From: JBEISR01 sp044371425
GTDB taxonomy: Bacteria; Planctomycetota; Planctomycetia; Pirellulales; Pirellulaceae
DNA length: 64,000 nucleotides
NCBI GenBank assembly: GCA_044371425.1
Contig: JBILTR010000018.1
Coordinates: forward strand, 1-64,000
Reading direction: 5' to 3'
How positions within the stretch are numbered: the first letter of the stretch is position 1; each line of letters opens with the position of its first letter. The notes under the pieces were generated by a model. The model was not told where the DNA came from. It worked only from the letters and a program-made list of their open reading frames with translations, and ran no database searches. Positions 8,249-17,808 of the stretch are shown here, piece by piece. The translations under genes and the position numbers were made by a program.

Positions 8249-9592
8249 TTGCTTTTCTATGCCCGAATCATGCTGCTCCCCAAGTTGTCGGAACTTGACC
8301 CAGAAGAATCGACCGACGGCTCCACTGAAGCCCTGGGTTTGGATGCCATCGCGGACGAATTGGCATCACTACTGGTCCCAGGGATCCGCGAACGTCACCA
8401 GCATCCTAGATTCCTCACCTCGATCGCCATATCGCTTTACCTCAGCGGGTTCTTTCCTGATCAGGAATATGCCTCTGACCAAGTCAGCGAACCTTGGCAG
8501 GTATTTGAATGGCATGTCGTCGAGGGATTGGTTCGCATCTCCGATGACCGCCGGAGCTTGTCGGGGCTCCCTGGGGCTTCGAAGGTTCGCCAGGCCATCG
8601 AAAGCCATCTAACCCTCAATGCCCGCCGTTACCTGAAGTCACCGGCAAATAACGGTTTCCACGGAGTCTATCGGGGCCTTGCCAGAGAACTAGCAGTGGA
8701 GGAAGCAAACCAGCTTGGACTGGTGGGCATATCGCTGCTTCAGACTTGGGAGGCCGAGCAACAACTCGAAGGCTTCTACGCAGGTGACAGCGGACCAGGC
8801 TACATCCGTCGCCAGCAATTGCTCGATGCGATCGCCGATGGACTCAAAACTGCATCCGTCTCTCGGAAGCCAACTTGGCAGGGATGGAATTTCTATCACG
8901 ATCACCTCCACCCGCAAGCGATTGGAAGGCAAGAAGCGAAAATAATACAAACTGCAATCCGAAGCGATACTGTTGGATTTCGCGCTGAAGTCTATGACTT
9001 TGTGAGCAGCAAAAAAGGGGACGAACTTTTTGATTCATCGAGTGGCCGGTCGCAATTAGAAAAGGCATTTCATCAGCGATTAGCGATCGATGGATCTTTC
9101 GCAATAAGACCACTGCTTCGCGCGATCGCAGCCTACGAGTCATTCAGCCGAACCCTCTACAACGGTTTTCATGCATGCATCCGACATCTTGCAGCCAGTA
9201 GCACGGCAACCTCTGGCTTTCAGCTCGCTTCGCTCGACGAGGTCGTATTCGCGGCTAAGAATCTCCCATCTTCGTATCAGCGTTGCCTCGATCTTTTGGA
9301 GCCTTACCGACTGGGAGTGCGATTCGGTGATTCGTTCCAGCATTTTTCCCTAGATCAGTCGCCAAAAGATTGGCTCCGTACCTTGATCGACCATCACAAA
9401 GAGACGCAGGACCGGAAGCTTCCAGTCTCCAAGTCCTATTGGTTCGACGAAATCTACAGCGATTCCTATCTGATCCGTGCTCCATACCGCGAGATGACCA
9501 AAAGCACTGATGACAATCACGATGGATACGTCCACCCCTATCGCTCCCGGGCGCTCTGGCGATTCTCAAAAGCCTTGAAGGGAGGGCGATGA
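8249..9592 (+). CDS. DUF6361-like protein, first gene of PLD/SNF2 operon
   Basis: A 447-aa soluble protein. Residues about 28-65 (LGLDAIADELASLLVPGI, then HPRFLTSIAISLYL) match the shape of the DUF6361 N terminus, which I remember as LGIGxIRDALADRLFPGTS followed by TRARYFLIVPWL. The rest contains repeated aromatic and charged helical segments without known catalytic motifs. The start is uncertain: ATG at 8270 (MLLPKLSEL) is as likely as 8249, and neither has a strong ribosome binding site. Its stop overlaps the next start by four bases (ATGA), so it is translationally coupled to the PLD gene. By context it is probably a specificity or adaptor subunit. Confidence 0.6.
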   Translation: MLFYARIMLLPKLSELDPEESTDGSTEALGLDAIADELASLLVPGIRERHQHPRFLTSIAISLYLSGFFPDQEYASDQVSEPWQVFEWHVVEGLVRISDDRRSLSGLPGASKVRQAIESHLTLNARRYLKSPANNGFHGVYRGLARELAVEEANQLGLVGISLLQTWEAEQQLEGFYAGDSGPGYIRRQQLLDAIADGLKTASVSRKPTWQGWNFYHDHLHPQAIGRQEAKIIQTAIRSDTVGFRAEVYDFVSSKKGDELFDSSSGRSQLEKAFHQRLAIDGSFAIRPLLRAIAAYESFSRTLYNGFHACIRHLAASSTATSGFQLASLDEVVFAAKNLPSSYQRCLDLLEPYRLGVRFGDSFQHFSLDQSPKDWLRTLIDHHKETQDRKLPVSKSYWFDEIYSDSYLIRAPYREMTKSTDDNHDGYVHPYRSRALWRFSKALKGGR

Positions 9593-11691
9593 TTATGCCA
9601 CGCCGCCGAAGCGAACCCAAATCTCCTGGCTATGCCAAAATACTCGATGCCTGGACCGCTCCCCCTCGCGCCGAAGCCCCAATCGGTTGCATTGTAACCA
9701 GCTACACGTTCGAGGCTCCCTTTTTCGAAGACCAATGCCTCAGCCGTTTTCTCCAGATGCATACCGACCAAAGCGAAGATGGGCCATGCTACCTGATCGA
9801 AAAGGAGGAGAAGCTGAATTCCGTATTGTGTGCGGCTGCCATCGTCGATGGCCATCACTGCTGCGGCTCCCGCAATCCCCGATGGGACCTCTTCGCATGC
9901 CGGACTGTCCGCCAGCACGCAAAGATCTCTCTCCTCTATTGGTCAGGGCTTTGTCGCGTGATTATCAGTTCCGCGAATCTCACTGAGGCTGGATACAGGA
10001 GGAACTTAGAAATTTTCGGCATTCTCGATTTCTACGAAGGATCCTCAGTCCCTATTTCGGCGCTGACGCAATCGATCGACTTCCTGGCTCGATTGGTTCA
10101 GGCATCGACTTGGAAACCCCCAAACGCGAACCTACTATCCACCGTATCACCATCTGCAGATCGTGCACTGCGTCTGCTGGACCGCGTCCGCAAGGATTGT
10201 CGGGAATGGGGAGTCTCCGAAGAAGAGAACCGTCGCAGTCCATTGCAAATCGCACCGGTCTTCTGTGGCGATGGGCAAAAAAATCTCTTTGAGTCGCTTC
10301 GTGAACTTTGGCCCAGCAGTAAACTTCCCACCCAAGTTGATATCCTCAGCCCTTTTTTCGACCGGCCAGAGGCGCCGAACGCACCAGCACGAGCGGTTTG
10401 GAGCTTGCTCCCGAAGCGAGGTGAAACCACGGTCCGTTACCATCTGACTGGTGACCTCGACTTTAAAGCCGTCAAGTATGTACTGAATGCCCCGGCGTCG
10501 CTTCTCGCAGCACGCGACTCTAGCAACTCCAAAGCAATGCCCCGTTTCTCACTTCTGGAAGAATTGGAGATGCGGTCTCTTCACGCAAAAGTGATCCGAC
10601 TCAGAAACTCCCAATGGATCCTCTCGCTGATCGGCTCCAGCAACTTCACCAGCGCTGGAACCGGTCTATCGAAAAGGAGTAACTTTGAAGCCAACTTGGC
10701 CTACGCAGTCGATGGTGACCGCGATCCAGACTCAATAGAGGAACTTGAAGAAGCTTTTCCTGAATCCTTTGAGTTACTTGATAATGAAATCCAATGGAAG
10801 GAAATACCGATTGAAAGCGAGAGCCTGCAGGATGAAGTATCGATGCTGCCAGACTGCTTTCAAGAAGCGATTCTGGAAAAGGTGGCAGGGAACCAATTGC
10901 AGTTAAGGCTTCGAATCGTCAGTTCGACGCCCAGCAACTGGGAGCTACTGAATGAGTCGAATAAGGGACGAATCGCTGGTGAGACAGAATGGATGCTGGC
11001 GGGTGAACCAAAGGAATGGGTCATTCCGTGGGATGGGTCGATACCTCCCTCTGGATTTTGGGTGCGGTGGAGAGATTGCGACCGGCCAGCATGGTGGCCG
11101 GTCAACATCGCAGACCAAAAGGTGTTGCCCCCGATTCCCGAACTCCGTGATCTGCCGCTGGATGTTCTCATCAACCTGCTCACCTCCCGCAGGCCGCTCC
11201 ATCTGGCAATCTTGACTTACATTCAATTTCGGCGACGATCGCAAAAGGAACTACAAACATCGGCGTTGATCGATCCGCATCGACGGGTCGACACCAGCCA
11301 GTACGTTCTCCAGCGAACGAGGCGGGTTTCCATCGCCCTTCAGAAACTTCGCGAAAAACTTGAGGAGCGGTTCGTGACGATCGAGTCGCTGCGATGGCGT
11401 TTAACTGGGCCTATCGGTGCCAAAGCCGTCGCCGACGCGATTGAGCGGGAATCGCAAGCCCGTGATGGATCGACGAACTCGGACGAGGTGGCATTTCTGT
11501 TTGCTGAGCTGGCACTGGAACTATCGAGAGTCCGCCCGAGCAAAGATAGCTCCATCTCTAGAGCAAAAGTGCGAGGAGAGATTCGAGAGTTTATTCGGCA
11601 CCTGCACAAACGAGTCCGAAAAATGGCACCGCAGGCCAATCGGACGGTACATGCCTACCTTAAAGAGGCCTTCAAAGAAGCGCTCCGATGA
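9589..11691 (+). CDS. PLD-fold phosphodiesterase/nuclease-like protein
   Basis: A 700-aa protein with two phospholipase-D-type half sites. The first is QHAKISLLY (H110, K112) followed by VIISSANLTEAGY; the second is LHAKVIRL (H332, K334) followed by LIGSSNFTSAGTG. Both keep HxK and the (S/G)SxNxT element but lack the Asp of HKD, as in tyrosyl-DNA phosphodiesterases. The C-terminal 300 residues are helical and unrecognised. It overlaps both neighbours by four bases, so the three proteins are probably made together and form a complex. The role is likely DNA backbone cleavage coupled to the helicase; TDP1-like end processing is an alternative. Confidence 0.75.
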   Translation: MIMPRRRSEPKSPGYAKILDAWTAPPRAEAPIGCIVTSYTFEAPFFEDQCLSRFLQMHTDQSEDGPCYLIEKEEKLNSVLCAAAIVDGHHCCGSRNPRWDLFACRTVRQHAKISLLYWSGLCRVIISSANLTEAGYRRNLEIFGILDFYEGSSVPISALTQSIDFLARLVQASTWKPPNANLLSTVSPSADRALRLLDRVRKDCREWGVSEEENRRSPLQIAPVFCGDGQKNLFESLRELWPSSKLPTQVDILSPFFDRPEAPNAPARAVWSLLPKRGETTVRYHLTGDLDFKAVKYVLNAPASLLAARDSSNSKAMPRFSLLEELEMRSLHAKVIRLRNSQWILSLIGSSNFTSAGTGLSKRSNFEANLAYAVDGDRDPDSIEELEEAFPESFELLDNEIQWKEIPIESESLQDEVSMLPDCFQEAILEKVAGNQLQLRLRIVSSTPSNWELLNESNKGRIAGETEWMLAGEPKEWVIPWDGSIPPSGFWVRWRDCDRPAWWPVNIADQKVLPPIPELRDLPLDVLINLLTSRRPLHLAILTYIQFRRRSQKELQTSALIDPHRRVDTSQYVLQRTRRVSIALQKLREKLEERFVTIESLRWRLTGPIGAKAVADAIERESQARDGSTNSDEVAFLFAELALELSRVRPSKDSSISRAKVRGEIREFIRHLHKRVRKMAPQANRTVHAYLKEAFKEALR

Positions 11692-14516
11692 ACGATTCAC
11701 ATTTCTTTCCCTACTGCGAGCAAATTGATCTCCATGTCGAGGGTCGCATCTCCAAAACGCAAGCGCTGCGGCAGGAGAAGACAGCGGCTGAAATCCTGAG
11801 ACGCCTCGCCAATCAGCCCGGCCTGATCCTGGCGGACGAGGTGGGAATGGGAAAAACCTTTGTGGCACTCGCTGTCGCGATCTCAGTCGCGATTCAGAAT
11901 CGGGGAAAATGGCCGGTAGTCATCATGATGCCGTCCGCTCTCAAGGCGAAATGGCCTACGGATTTTTTGACGCTCAAGCAGAAGTGCCTTCCAGAGGACC
12001 TCGGCAAGCGAGTCACAACCTCGCAGGCTGAGAACGCGGTCGACTTCCTGAAAATCCTTAGCGCGCCGCTCGGTGAGCGAAAATCGGTGATCTTCCTGAC
12101 TCACGGCGCCATGAGTCGGGGGCTCAATGATCCTTTCATCAAACTAGCCCTGATCAAGCAAAGCATCCACGGCAAACGAAAAATCTCGTATTCGCCATCA
12201 GTTCTCGCGACTTGCCTTCCCCGAATTCTTGATCGCCATCCAATCGCCAACCGCCATCCCAATCTCTGGATTGATTTGCTGAATGCGAAGGTGATTGAGT
12301 GGCCCGAACTCCTGAAGTCAATGGGAATTGAGGAGCCAGTTCCAGTGCCTCACGCGATCACTGGAGTGCTCAATCAGATCGACACTAGCGAGATCTTCCA
12401 CCATTTGAAGAATCTACCCCAGCGAGTCTCCAAGAACTACGACGCTTATCTCACTGAAGCACGTCGATTGATCAACCAATCGCTTCGAGCCGTTTGGAAG
12501 GAATGCCTGGTCCGGATGCAATTGAAGTTGCCACTTTTGATTCTTGATGAGGCACATCATCTGAAGAATCAGCAAACTCGCCTTGCATCTCTCTTCCATT
12601 CGGATGATTCGCAGAAGGACGCAGAGGAGATTTCTCAGGGGCCCTTGGCAGGGGTCTTTCAGAGAATGCTTTTTTTGACTGCCACGCCGTTCCAGTTGGG
12701 GCATGGTGAGCTTTGTTCGGTGATCGACCGCTTCGGCGGCATTCAGTGGAAAAGCAGCGGATCCCCGGCAATGACTCGCGAGGCGTTCGATGAATGTCGC
12801 AAGGAGTTGCGCCAATCGCTCGACGAAGCTCAGGCTTCCGCCATTCGTTTCGATGACACTTGGGGAAGGCTGACTCCCACCGATCTATGGGCTGGAGGGG
12901 TTGATTTCCAAGATTCTGAAGCGTGGTGGAGCCGTGCCTTGGCAGGGGATGAAATCACCTCGACTGCGACGGAAGTTCTTTCCAGATACCGGCAGGCCAA
13001 GGAGCGGATGCAAAAGGCCCAGCAGATTCTCAGTCCCTGGGTAATCCGCCACTTGAAACCTCGATTCTTTGAGGCAACCAACGATGAAAAACCGACCCGG
13101 GAGAAGCTAGCTGGTCGGTCGATCCAGACAGGGAACCCCGATCCCGAGGAGACTGGAATCACCGTCGGCGAAGAAGCGCTGCTCCCCTTTCTCTTGGCAG
13201 CAAGGGCAACGTTTTTGAAGCCTGAATCGCGTCCGATCTTTGCGGAGGGATTGGCATCCAGCTACCAAGCGTTTCTCGAGACACGCAAGCCCTCAGGAGA
13301 AACGGTCGACGGGGATTCGGATCCGTTCGATATGCCCGATGTGGATCGGGAAGCCAAATGGTATCTCGATCACCTTCAGGATGTCGTTGAGCGACAGACA
13401 ACAGAGGGAAGCAAGCATCCCAAGGTATCGGCAACGGTGCAGAGGGTTTTGGAACTGTGGCGTCTTGGGGAGAAAGTCGTTGTTTTCTGCCACTTCACAC
13501 GAACTGGCATACTGCTGCGACAAAAGATCTCCGAGGCAATCGGAACAGAGATCCAAGCCTTAGCGCGAGAAAAGCTGGGTGTGCCCAAGAGCCAAGTCGC
13601 CGCGAAGCTGCACCGGATTGCGGATCGTTTTTTCGATACCGATTCTCCGCTTCGTCAAGCATGTGACAAGGAATGTCTCGCCTTGATTCGGCAGTATCCG
13701 GAACTTGATTCCTACAGCGATTCCCTGCTGGAGATCATTCGTAGGAACTTGAGAACACCCTCGTTCTTGGTCCGATACTTTCCTATTGGACGCAAGAGAC
13801 CTGGTGCATCGGCAATGGCCAAAGCGCTCGAGACGCGAGACCATTCTGGATTGTCCTTACGGGAGGTGCTGCAGCAATTCCTTAGGTTTCTCAATGACCG
13901 CTGCAGTGAGGGAGACCGTGACGGCTATATCCAGGCGATGATCCAGATTCAGACCGGAGCGCATGGAGCAGGTACCATGCGGGAGTCTTTTACCCCAGAT
14001 GAATTGCAGGGGGCCAAACGCGAGCGATTGCTGCCCAATGTAAGGCTGGTAAATGGTGGGACGCAGCAGGCGACCCGCCAGCGGCTGATGCTTGCATTCA
14101 ATACTCCTTTTTATCCTGAAGTCTTGATTGCCAGCAGCGTGATGGCTGAAGGGGTTGACCTTCATTTGAACTGCCGGCATGTGATTCATCACGACTTGAG
14201 TTGGAACCCGAGCATGCTGGAGCAGCGAACTGGGCGTGTGGATCGCCTAGGATCGAAAGGGGAGATGTCTCTGAAACCGATCCAGGTTTACTTGCCCTAC
14301 ATCTCGGAGACGCAGGACGAGAAGATGTATCGGGTGGTGATGGACCGTGAGCGATGGTTCCAGGTGGTGATGGGGGAAAAGTACACCATCGATGCCAAGA
14401 CAACAGAGAAGCTTGCAAGCCGGATTCCCTTACCTGCAAGCGTAGCCCAACAACTCGCGTTCGACCTGAGTTTGCCCGATAAGCATTCGCCAGAAAGAGA
14501 TTCAACAGAACGGTAA
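11688..14516 (+). CDS. SNF2-family helicase/translocase of the PLD operon
   Basis: A 942-aa superfamily 2 ATPase. Walker A is ADEVGMGKT (K56), the DEAH box LILDEAHHLKN starts at D287, motif III is LTATPFQ near 327, and motif VI QRTGRVDR starts at Q846, preceded by SSVMAEGVDL. Long insertions separate the two RecA lobes, as in RapA-like and defence-associated SNF2 enzymes such as DrmD. Expected action: ATP-driven movement on double-stranded DNA without strand separation. The gene ends 18 bases from the convergent FGE-like gene of module 2. With DUF6361-like and PLD partners it looks like a restriction-type defence complex, but I cannot match it to a named system. Confidence 0.85.
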   Translation: MNDSHFFPYCEQIDLHVEGRISKTQALRQEKTAAEILRRLANQPGLILADEVGMGKTFVALAVAISVAIQNRGKWPVVIMMPSALKAKWPTDFLTLKQKCLPEDLGKRVTTSQAENAVDFLKILSAPLGERKSVIFLTHGAMSRGLNDPFIKLALIKQSIHGKRKISYSPSVLATCLPRILDRHPIANRHPNLWIDLLNAKVIEWPELLKSMGIEEPVPVPHAITGVLNQIDTSEIFHHLKNLPQRVSKNYDAYLTEARRLINQSLRAVWKECLVRMQLKLPLLILDEAHHLKNQQTRLASLFHSDDSQKDAEEISQGPLAGVFQRMLFLTATPFQLGHGELCSVIDRFGGIQWKSSGSPAMTREAFDECRKELRQSLDEAQASAIRFDDTWGRLTPTDLWAGGVDFQDSEAWWSRALAGDEITSTATEVLSRYRQAKERMQKAQQILSPWVIRHLKPRFFEATNDEKPTREKLAGRSIQTGNPDPEETGITVGEEALLPFLLAARATFLKPESRPIFAEGLASSYQAFLETRKPSGETVDGDSDPFDMPDVDREAKWYLDHLQDVVERQTTEGSKHPKVSATVQRVLELWRLGEKVVVFCHFTRTGILLRQKISEAIGTEIQALAREKLGVPKSQVAAKLHRIADRFFDTDSPLRQACDKECLALIRQYPELDSYSDSLLEIIRRNLRTPSFLVRYFPIGRKRPGASAMAKALETRDHSGLSLREVLQQFLRFLNDRCSEGDRDGYIQAMIQIQTGAHGAGTMRESFTPDELQGAKRERLLPNVRLVNGGTQQATRQRLMLAFNTPFYPEVLIASSVMAEGVDLHLNCRHVIHHDLSWNPSMLEQRTGRVDRLGSKGEMSLKPIQVYLPYISETQDEKMYRVVMDRERWFQVVMGEKYTIDAKTTEKLASRIPLPASVAQQLAFDLSLPDKHSPERDSTER

Positions 14517-14534
14517 CCTTGGTCACATCGACTT

Positions 14535-15539
14535 TCATCGGACCGTCATCACGACGCGGAAGCCGTTCACCCAATCTCTTTGATCGGAACGAGTCATATC
14601 GCGAGACGCACATCGACAGCTCGACGCCATTCCTGCCCAACCCCCGCCACGTACAACCACGTAGTCTCCTTGTGGTGGCCCCTGAGGATCAGCCACAGGC
14701 CCCTTGTCGTAGGGACCATACCAGTCAGAACAAATTTCCCAGATGTTTCCATGCATGTCATAAATACCCCAGGAATTCGGCTTCTTCGTCGCTACTTCCC
14801 TTGTTCGACATCGGAACTCCTGTAACCGACGGACTAGTTCACCGCGGTCTTTACCAGCGATCACATCCGGACTCATTGTCCGATCGCCACAGTTCATCGC
14901 GTACCATGCACTTCCCATCAGGGTTTTTTCCGAGTCTCCGAAATCGAATCTTCGATCACTTCCCGCACGGCAACAATATTCCCATTCTGCTTCGGTAGGA
15001 AGCCGATAAGAGCGCCCCGCGCGCATCTCCTCAGGGCGGTTCGATAATCGTTTACAAAACTCCACCGCATCATCCCAGCAGATGCTTTCCACCGGATAGT
15101 TCGACGTATCAACCTCTTTCGTGATTCGCCCAGTATCAGGATCCCGCTCAGTCATGACATCACCCTGAAAGTAGGCAGGATTAAACCCCATAACCGCCTC
15201 ATACTGTGACTGCGTCACTTCGGTTTTCCCGATATAAAACGGTTTAGTTATTGTCACCTGACGGAGCGATTCGTCACCCTCAGAGTCTTTTTCGTTAGCC
15301 GGCGACCCCATCTGGAACTGACCTGCCGGGGCAAGAACAAACCCCATCTTCAATGAGTTCCCGACCTCGCGATACTGCCCAATCGCGGAAGAACTTAGGC
15401 AAATTAGCACAACAGAAACCCCCAAAACTATTCGAAGACACAGTGCCACGGCTAATCCACCCAGAGCATGAAGAAGGACTATGAAAGCACCTAAAAACGA
15501 GTGAGCCAATCGATTCAAATGATCACGACCATGGAACAT
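14535..15539 (-). CDS. Secreted FGE/SUMF1-fold protein, probably non-catalytic
   Basis: About 334 aa. Residues about 15-55 are hydrophobic (signal anchor). A formylglycine-generating-enzyme fold follows: FVLAPAGQFQMGSP, then VTITKPFYIGKTEVTQSQY, RLPTEAEWEYCCRAG, GIYDMHGNIWEICSDWY, and RGGGWAGMASSCRCASRD near the end. True FGE has two catalytic cysteines in the last region; the first appears replaced here, so the domain may only bind ligands or glycans. I chose the ATG at 15539 because the longer frame overlaps the upstream coding sequence. Last gene of the module 2 operon; likely the exported face of the machine. Confidence 0.75.
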   Translation of the reverse strand: MFHGRDHLNRLAHSFLGAFIVLLHALGGLAVALCLRIVLGVSVVLICLSSSAIGQYREVGNSLKMGFVLAPAGQFQMGSPANEKDSEGDESLRQVTITKPFYIGKTEVTQSQYEAVMGFNPAYFQGDVMTERDPDTGRITKEVDTSNYPVESICWDDAVEFCKRLSNRPEEMRAGRSYRLPTEAEWEYCCRAGSDRRFDFGDSEKTLMGSAWYAMNCGDRTMSPDVIAGKDRGELVRRLQEFRCRTREVATKKPNSWGIYDMHGNIWEICSDWYGPYDKGPVADPQGPPQGDYVVVRGGGWAGMASSCRCASRDMTRSDQRDWVNGFRVVMTVR

Positions 15540-15543
15540 ACCC

Positions 15544-16665
15544 TTACTTTTTCCATCCACCCCCCGAAACAAATCGCCACTCTCCCTCAAGAAAAATGTC
15601 GGCGCGATCGTCAAAAATCCGAATCGTGTGGTTTCTTTCAATGAGCACCATTTCGATGTATTCTTCATTACGTGCCGTTTCTCGATAATGCCATTTCAGC
15701 TGACCTGTTGCGTCGTCGATTTCCTCCCATTCTTCCCCTTGCTTCCAAGTGATATGAGCCCGATAGGTATCATTCCGCCAACTTTTGCGAGAGTCATTCG
15801 ATCTCTTTGCCTCCAAATTCTCCTTATCAACCTTTTTCTGAATCAGACCTAGCGGACTCTTTCTAATCGACGGATCAAATGCCTCAGCAAGCTTCTTTTC
15901 AAGATCGGCCACCACAGCCTGATTCCCCGTGGCCGAAGCGCTCCTGATGATGCTGCGATGTGCCGCCTCCAACTTCTTTTTGGCCTTCTGCAATTGCTGC
16001 TCGTATGTGGCACGGAGGGATAAATCCATTAAGGTTTCGCTATCAAGAAAGGTGTCCAGCGATTTTTTGTACGACTCAGCAAGTCCAAAGTCACCGCGCT
16101 CACGTGCTTGGTTTTGAGCTTTCTCAAACTGCTGGACAACGCGCTCACGTGCACCTGCGATTTCACTTCCATAATTACTTTCAGCACTAGACCACCGCGA
16201 AAAAGCATCCGCAACAGAGCGGTCCAGAAGCCAAGATCGCTCCGTTGCGACGACTTCAGCAAGCGCGTCTTCTCGCAATTTGAGTAAACTCGCAAGAATT
16301 GATTTGGTGTTCGCTTCAAAATCAGTCTCAGCTTTCCTTCTTGCCGATTCATAGGCTTCTCCGTTGACCATATCAGGCAAGTCGCCGTTTTCCTCAAACT
16401 CTCGCTGTGATTGAACAAGCTTCTTGACGGATTCGAAATCACCCTCGGCCCTTGCTGAGGCATCCATCTTCGCAAGTTCGTTCATCACCTCTGATCTCGC
16501 ATCGATGATAGACTTCAGGAAACCTGCTCTAGCCTCATTCCAAGCAACGAAGGCTTCCTCAGGCGTCACTTCTAAGACATCTTGAGCTGTTATGGCTCGA
16601 AATGCTGAAGCCCAGAACACGAATAGCCACAGTCCAACCGTTTTTTTCCCAAGGAATTTGATCAT
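15544..16665 (-). CDS. Secreted coiled-coil protein
   Basis: About 373 aa. The start MIKFLGKKTVGLW gives a clear signal peptide ending near AITAQ and has AGGAC just upstream; a GTG at 16710, overlapping the previous stop as GTGA, is the alternative. The mature protein is almost wholly charged helix (residues about 40-300), predicted coiled coil. A short C-terminal beta domain follows (WKQGEEWEEID, then MVLIERNHTIRIFDD, then EGEWRFV), of the kind seen at the ends of planctomycete exported proteins. It probably forms a periplasmic rod or spacer between the membrane parts and the FGE-fold protein. Confidence 0.6.
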   Translation of the reverse strand: MIKFLGKKTVGLWLFVFWASAFRAITAQDVLEVTPEEAFVAWNEARAGFLKSIIDARSEVMNELAKMDASARAEGDFESVKKLVQSQREFEENGDLPDMVNGEAYESARRKAETDFEANTKSILASLLKLREDALAEVVATERSWLLDRSVADAFSRWSSAESNYGSEIAGARERVVQQFEKAQNQARERGDFGLAESYKKSLDTFLDSETLMDLSLRATYEQQLQKAKKKLEAAHRSIIRSASATGNQAVVADLEKKLAEAFDPSIRKSPLGLIQKKVDKENLEAKRSNDSRKSWRNDTYRAHITWKQGEEWEEIDDATGQLKWHYRETARNEEYIEMVLIERNHTIRIFDDRADIFLEGEWRFVSGGGWKK

Positions 16666-16706
16666 CGTCCTGCGAATAACTCCATAACAATGCCTAATGC
16701 TTGCTC

Positions 16707-17792
16707 TCACTTCGCCTGGTAGTAAATTCCATTGTTCCCATCCGCAATCTCGCGTAGCACCTGAACATTTTCAAATAGCCCAACGCAGTCGATACGGCAG
16801 GGCCTTCGGTTTGCCTGATTTCGGGTGGTGATCAAGGCTGCATAAGTGGGATCGAACTCGCCATCGGTCAATAACACGATCCTTTCGGGGTTCCACTGAA
16901 TCGCCTGAAACATCGCATCACTTGGATCGGTTCCACCACCACCGTAAACGCTCGTTAGCCACTCAAGTACCTTTTTCTTATTGGCATCTGTAGCAGACTC
17001 GGGCTTAACCACACTCGGATGCGAATAGTATTGATCATCGAAGAAAAGAACCGCAAACGACTGCCCCGGTTTCAATTGCTCAATCGCTCGCCTGAGCGCA
17101 TTGATCACTCGCCCCAGTTTCATGCTGTTCGCCATGCTGCCGCTCTTGTCGATCACAAACACGGTCGATTTGGCAGGCCTCCCCTGGCCGATGAATGGAT
17201 TGGAATCGTCCGATGCGGATAAATCACCCTCCTCTGCGTCGGCTCCCGCTGCCGGTAACGACGGTCGCACTCTTTTGGGGACCACTCCAATCACCGGGAT
17301 ATCAGGCTTCTTCATTCCATCCTTGTCCGTCCCAGTCGCCACTTCGTCACCCGATGCCGTCCCGGGATTGGACTCTGCAGCGGATGCCGCGTTTGCAGAC
17401 GACTCCGCAACAGTCGCAGCCCCGGATTCTTGCGAATCGCTTGTAGACCCCTCGTCACTGCCCGAGGACGCATCATCAGGATTGGTGCCGGCCGCTGCCT
17501 GCTGAGCGTTCTCCGCAGCCAGAGTTCCTGCGGTTAAAGCTTCTCCCCCGCCGCCACTGGTGGTGGCATCGCCCTTTCCATCGCTTCGTGACTCTGACTT
17601 TGTCCACGTTGCGAAAATCGCGATGGCAACCAGCAAAAGCAAAAATGCCGATCCGATTGCCAAGCCAAAAGGCAGTCCATCATTACCGGCGTGCCCCTTC
17701 TGCTCTCGCTTCTCTTGGCCCTCGGGCAAAGGTGGAGGAAGATCGATCGGTGGCGGTTTTATTGGGTTCGATCTGGCCCCCCTTGATCCCAT
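16707..17792 (-). CDS. Membrane-anchored VWA-domain protein
   Basis: A 361-aa protein. Residues 1-40 are proline-rich and cytoplasmic, 41-63 form one membrane span, and 70-200 are a low-complexity Ala/Ser/Gly/Asp linker. Residues 208-361 are a von Willebrand A domain with MIDAS motif VIDKSGSM (D215, S217, S219), GGGGTDPSDAM supplying the MIDAS threonine, and LLTDGEFD. GGAGGTGA lies six bases before the ATG at 17792, fixing that start; the longer frame runs into the upstream gene. VWA domains bind partners through a metal ion. Here the domain is probably exposed outside the inner membrane next to the ExbD-like subunits. Confidence 0.8.
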   Translation of the reverse strand: MGSRGARSNPIKPPPIDLPPPLPEGQEKREQKGHAGNDGLPFGLAIGSAFLLLLVAIAIFATWTKSESRSDGKGDATTSGGGGEALTAGTLAAENAQQAAAGTNPDDASSGSDEGSTSDSQESGAATVAESSANAASAAESNPGTASGDEVATGTDKDGMKKPDIPVIGVVPKRVRPSLPAAGADAEEGDLSASDDSNPFIGQGRPAKSTVFVIDKSGSMANSMKLGRVINALRRAIEQLKPGQSFAVLFFDDQYYSHPSVVKPESATDANKKKVLEWLTSVYGGGGTDPSDAMFQAIQWNPERIVLLTDGEFDPTYAALITTRNQANRRPCRIDCVGLFENVQVLREIADGNNGIYYQAK

Positions 17793-17808
17793 TTCTTCGT
17801 CACCTCCG

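Noticed and set aside
8249..14516. Calling module 1 DISARM or Mokosh
   Set aside because: DrmA/DrmB and a methyltransferase are absent, and there is no serine-threonine kinase or RNA-helicase fusion. PLD plus SNF2 alone is not sufficient.
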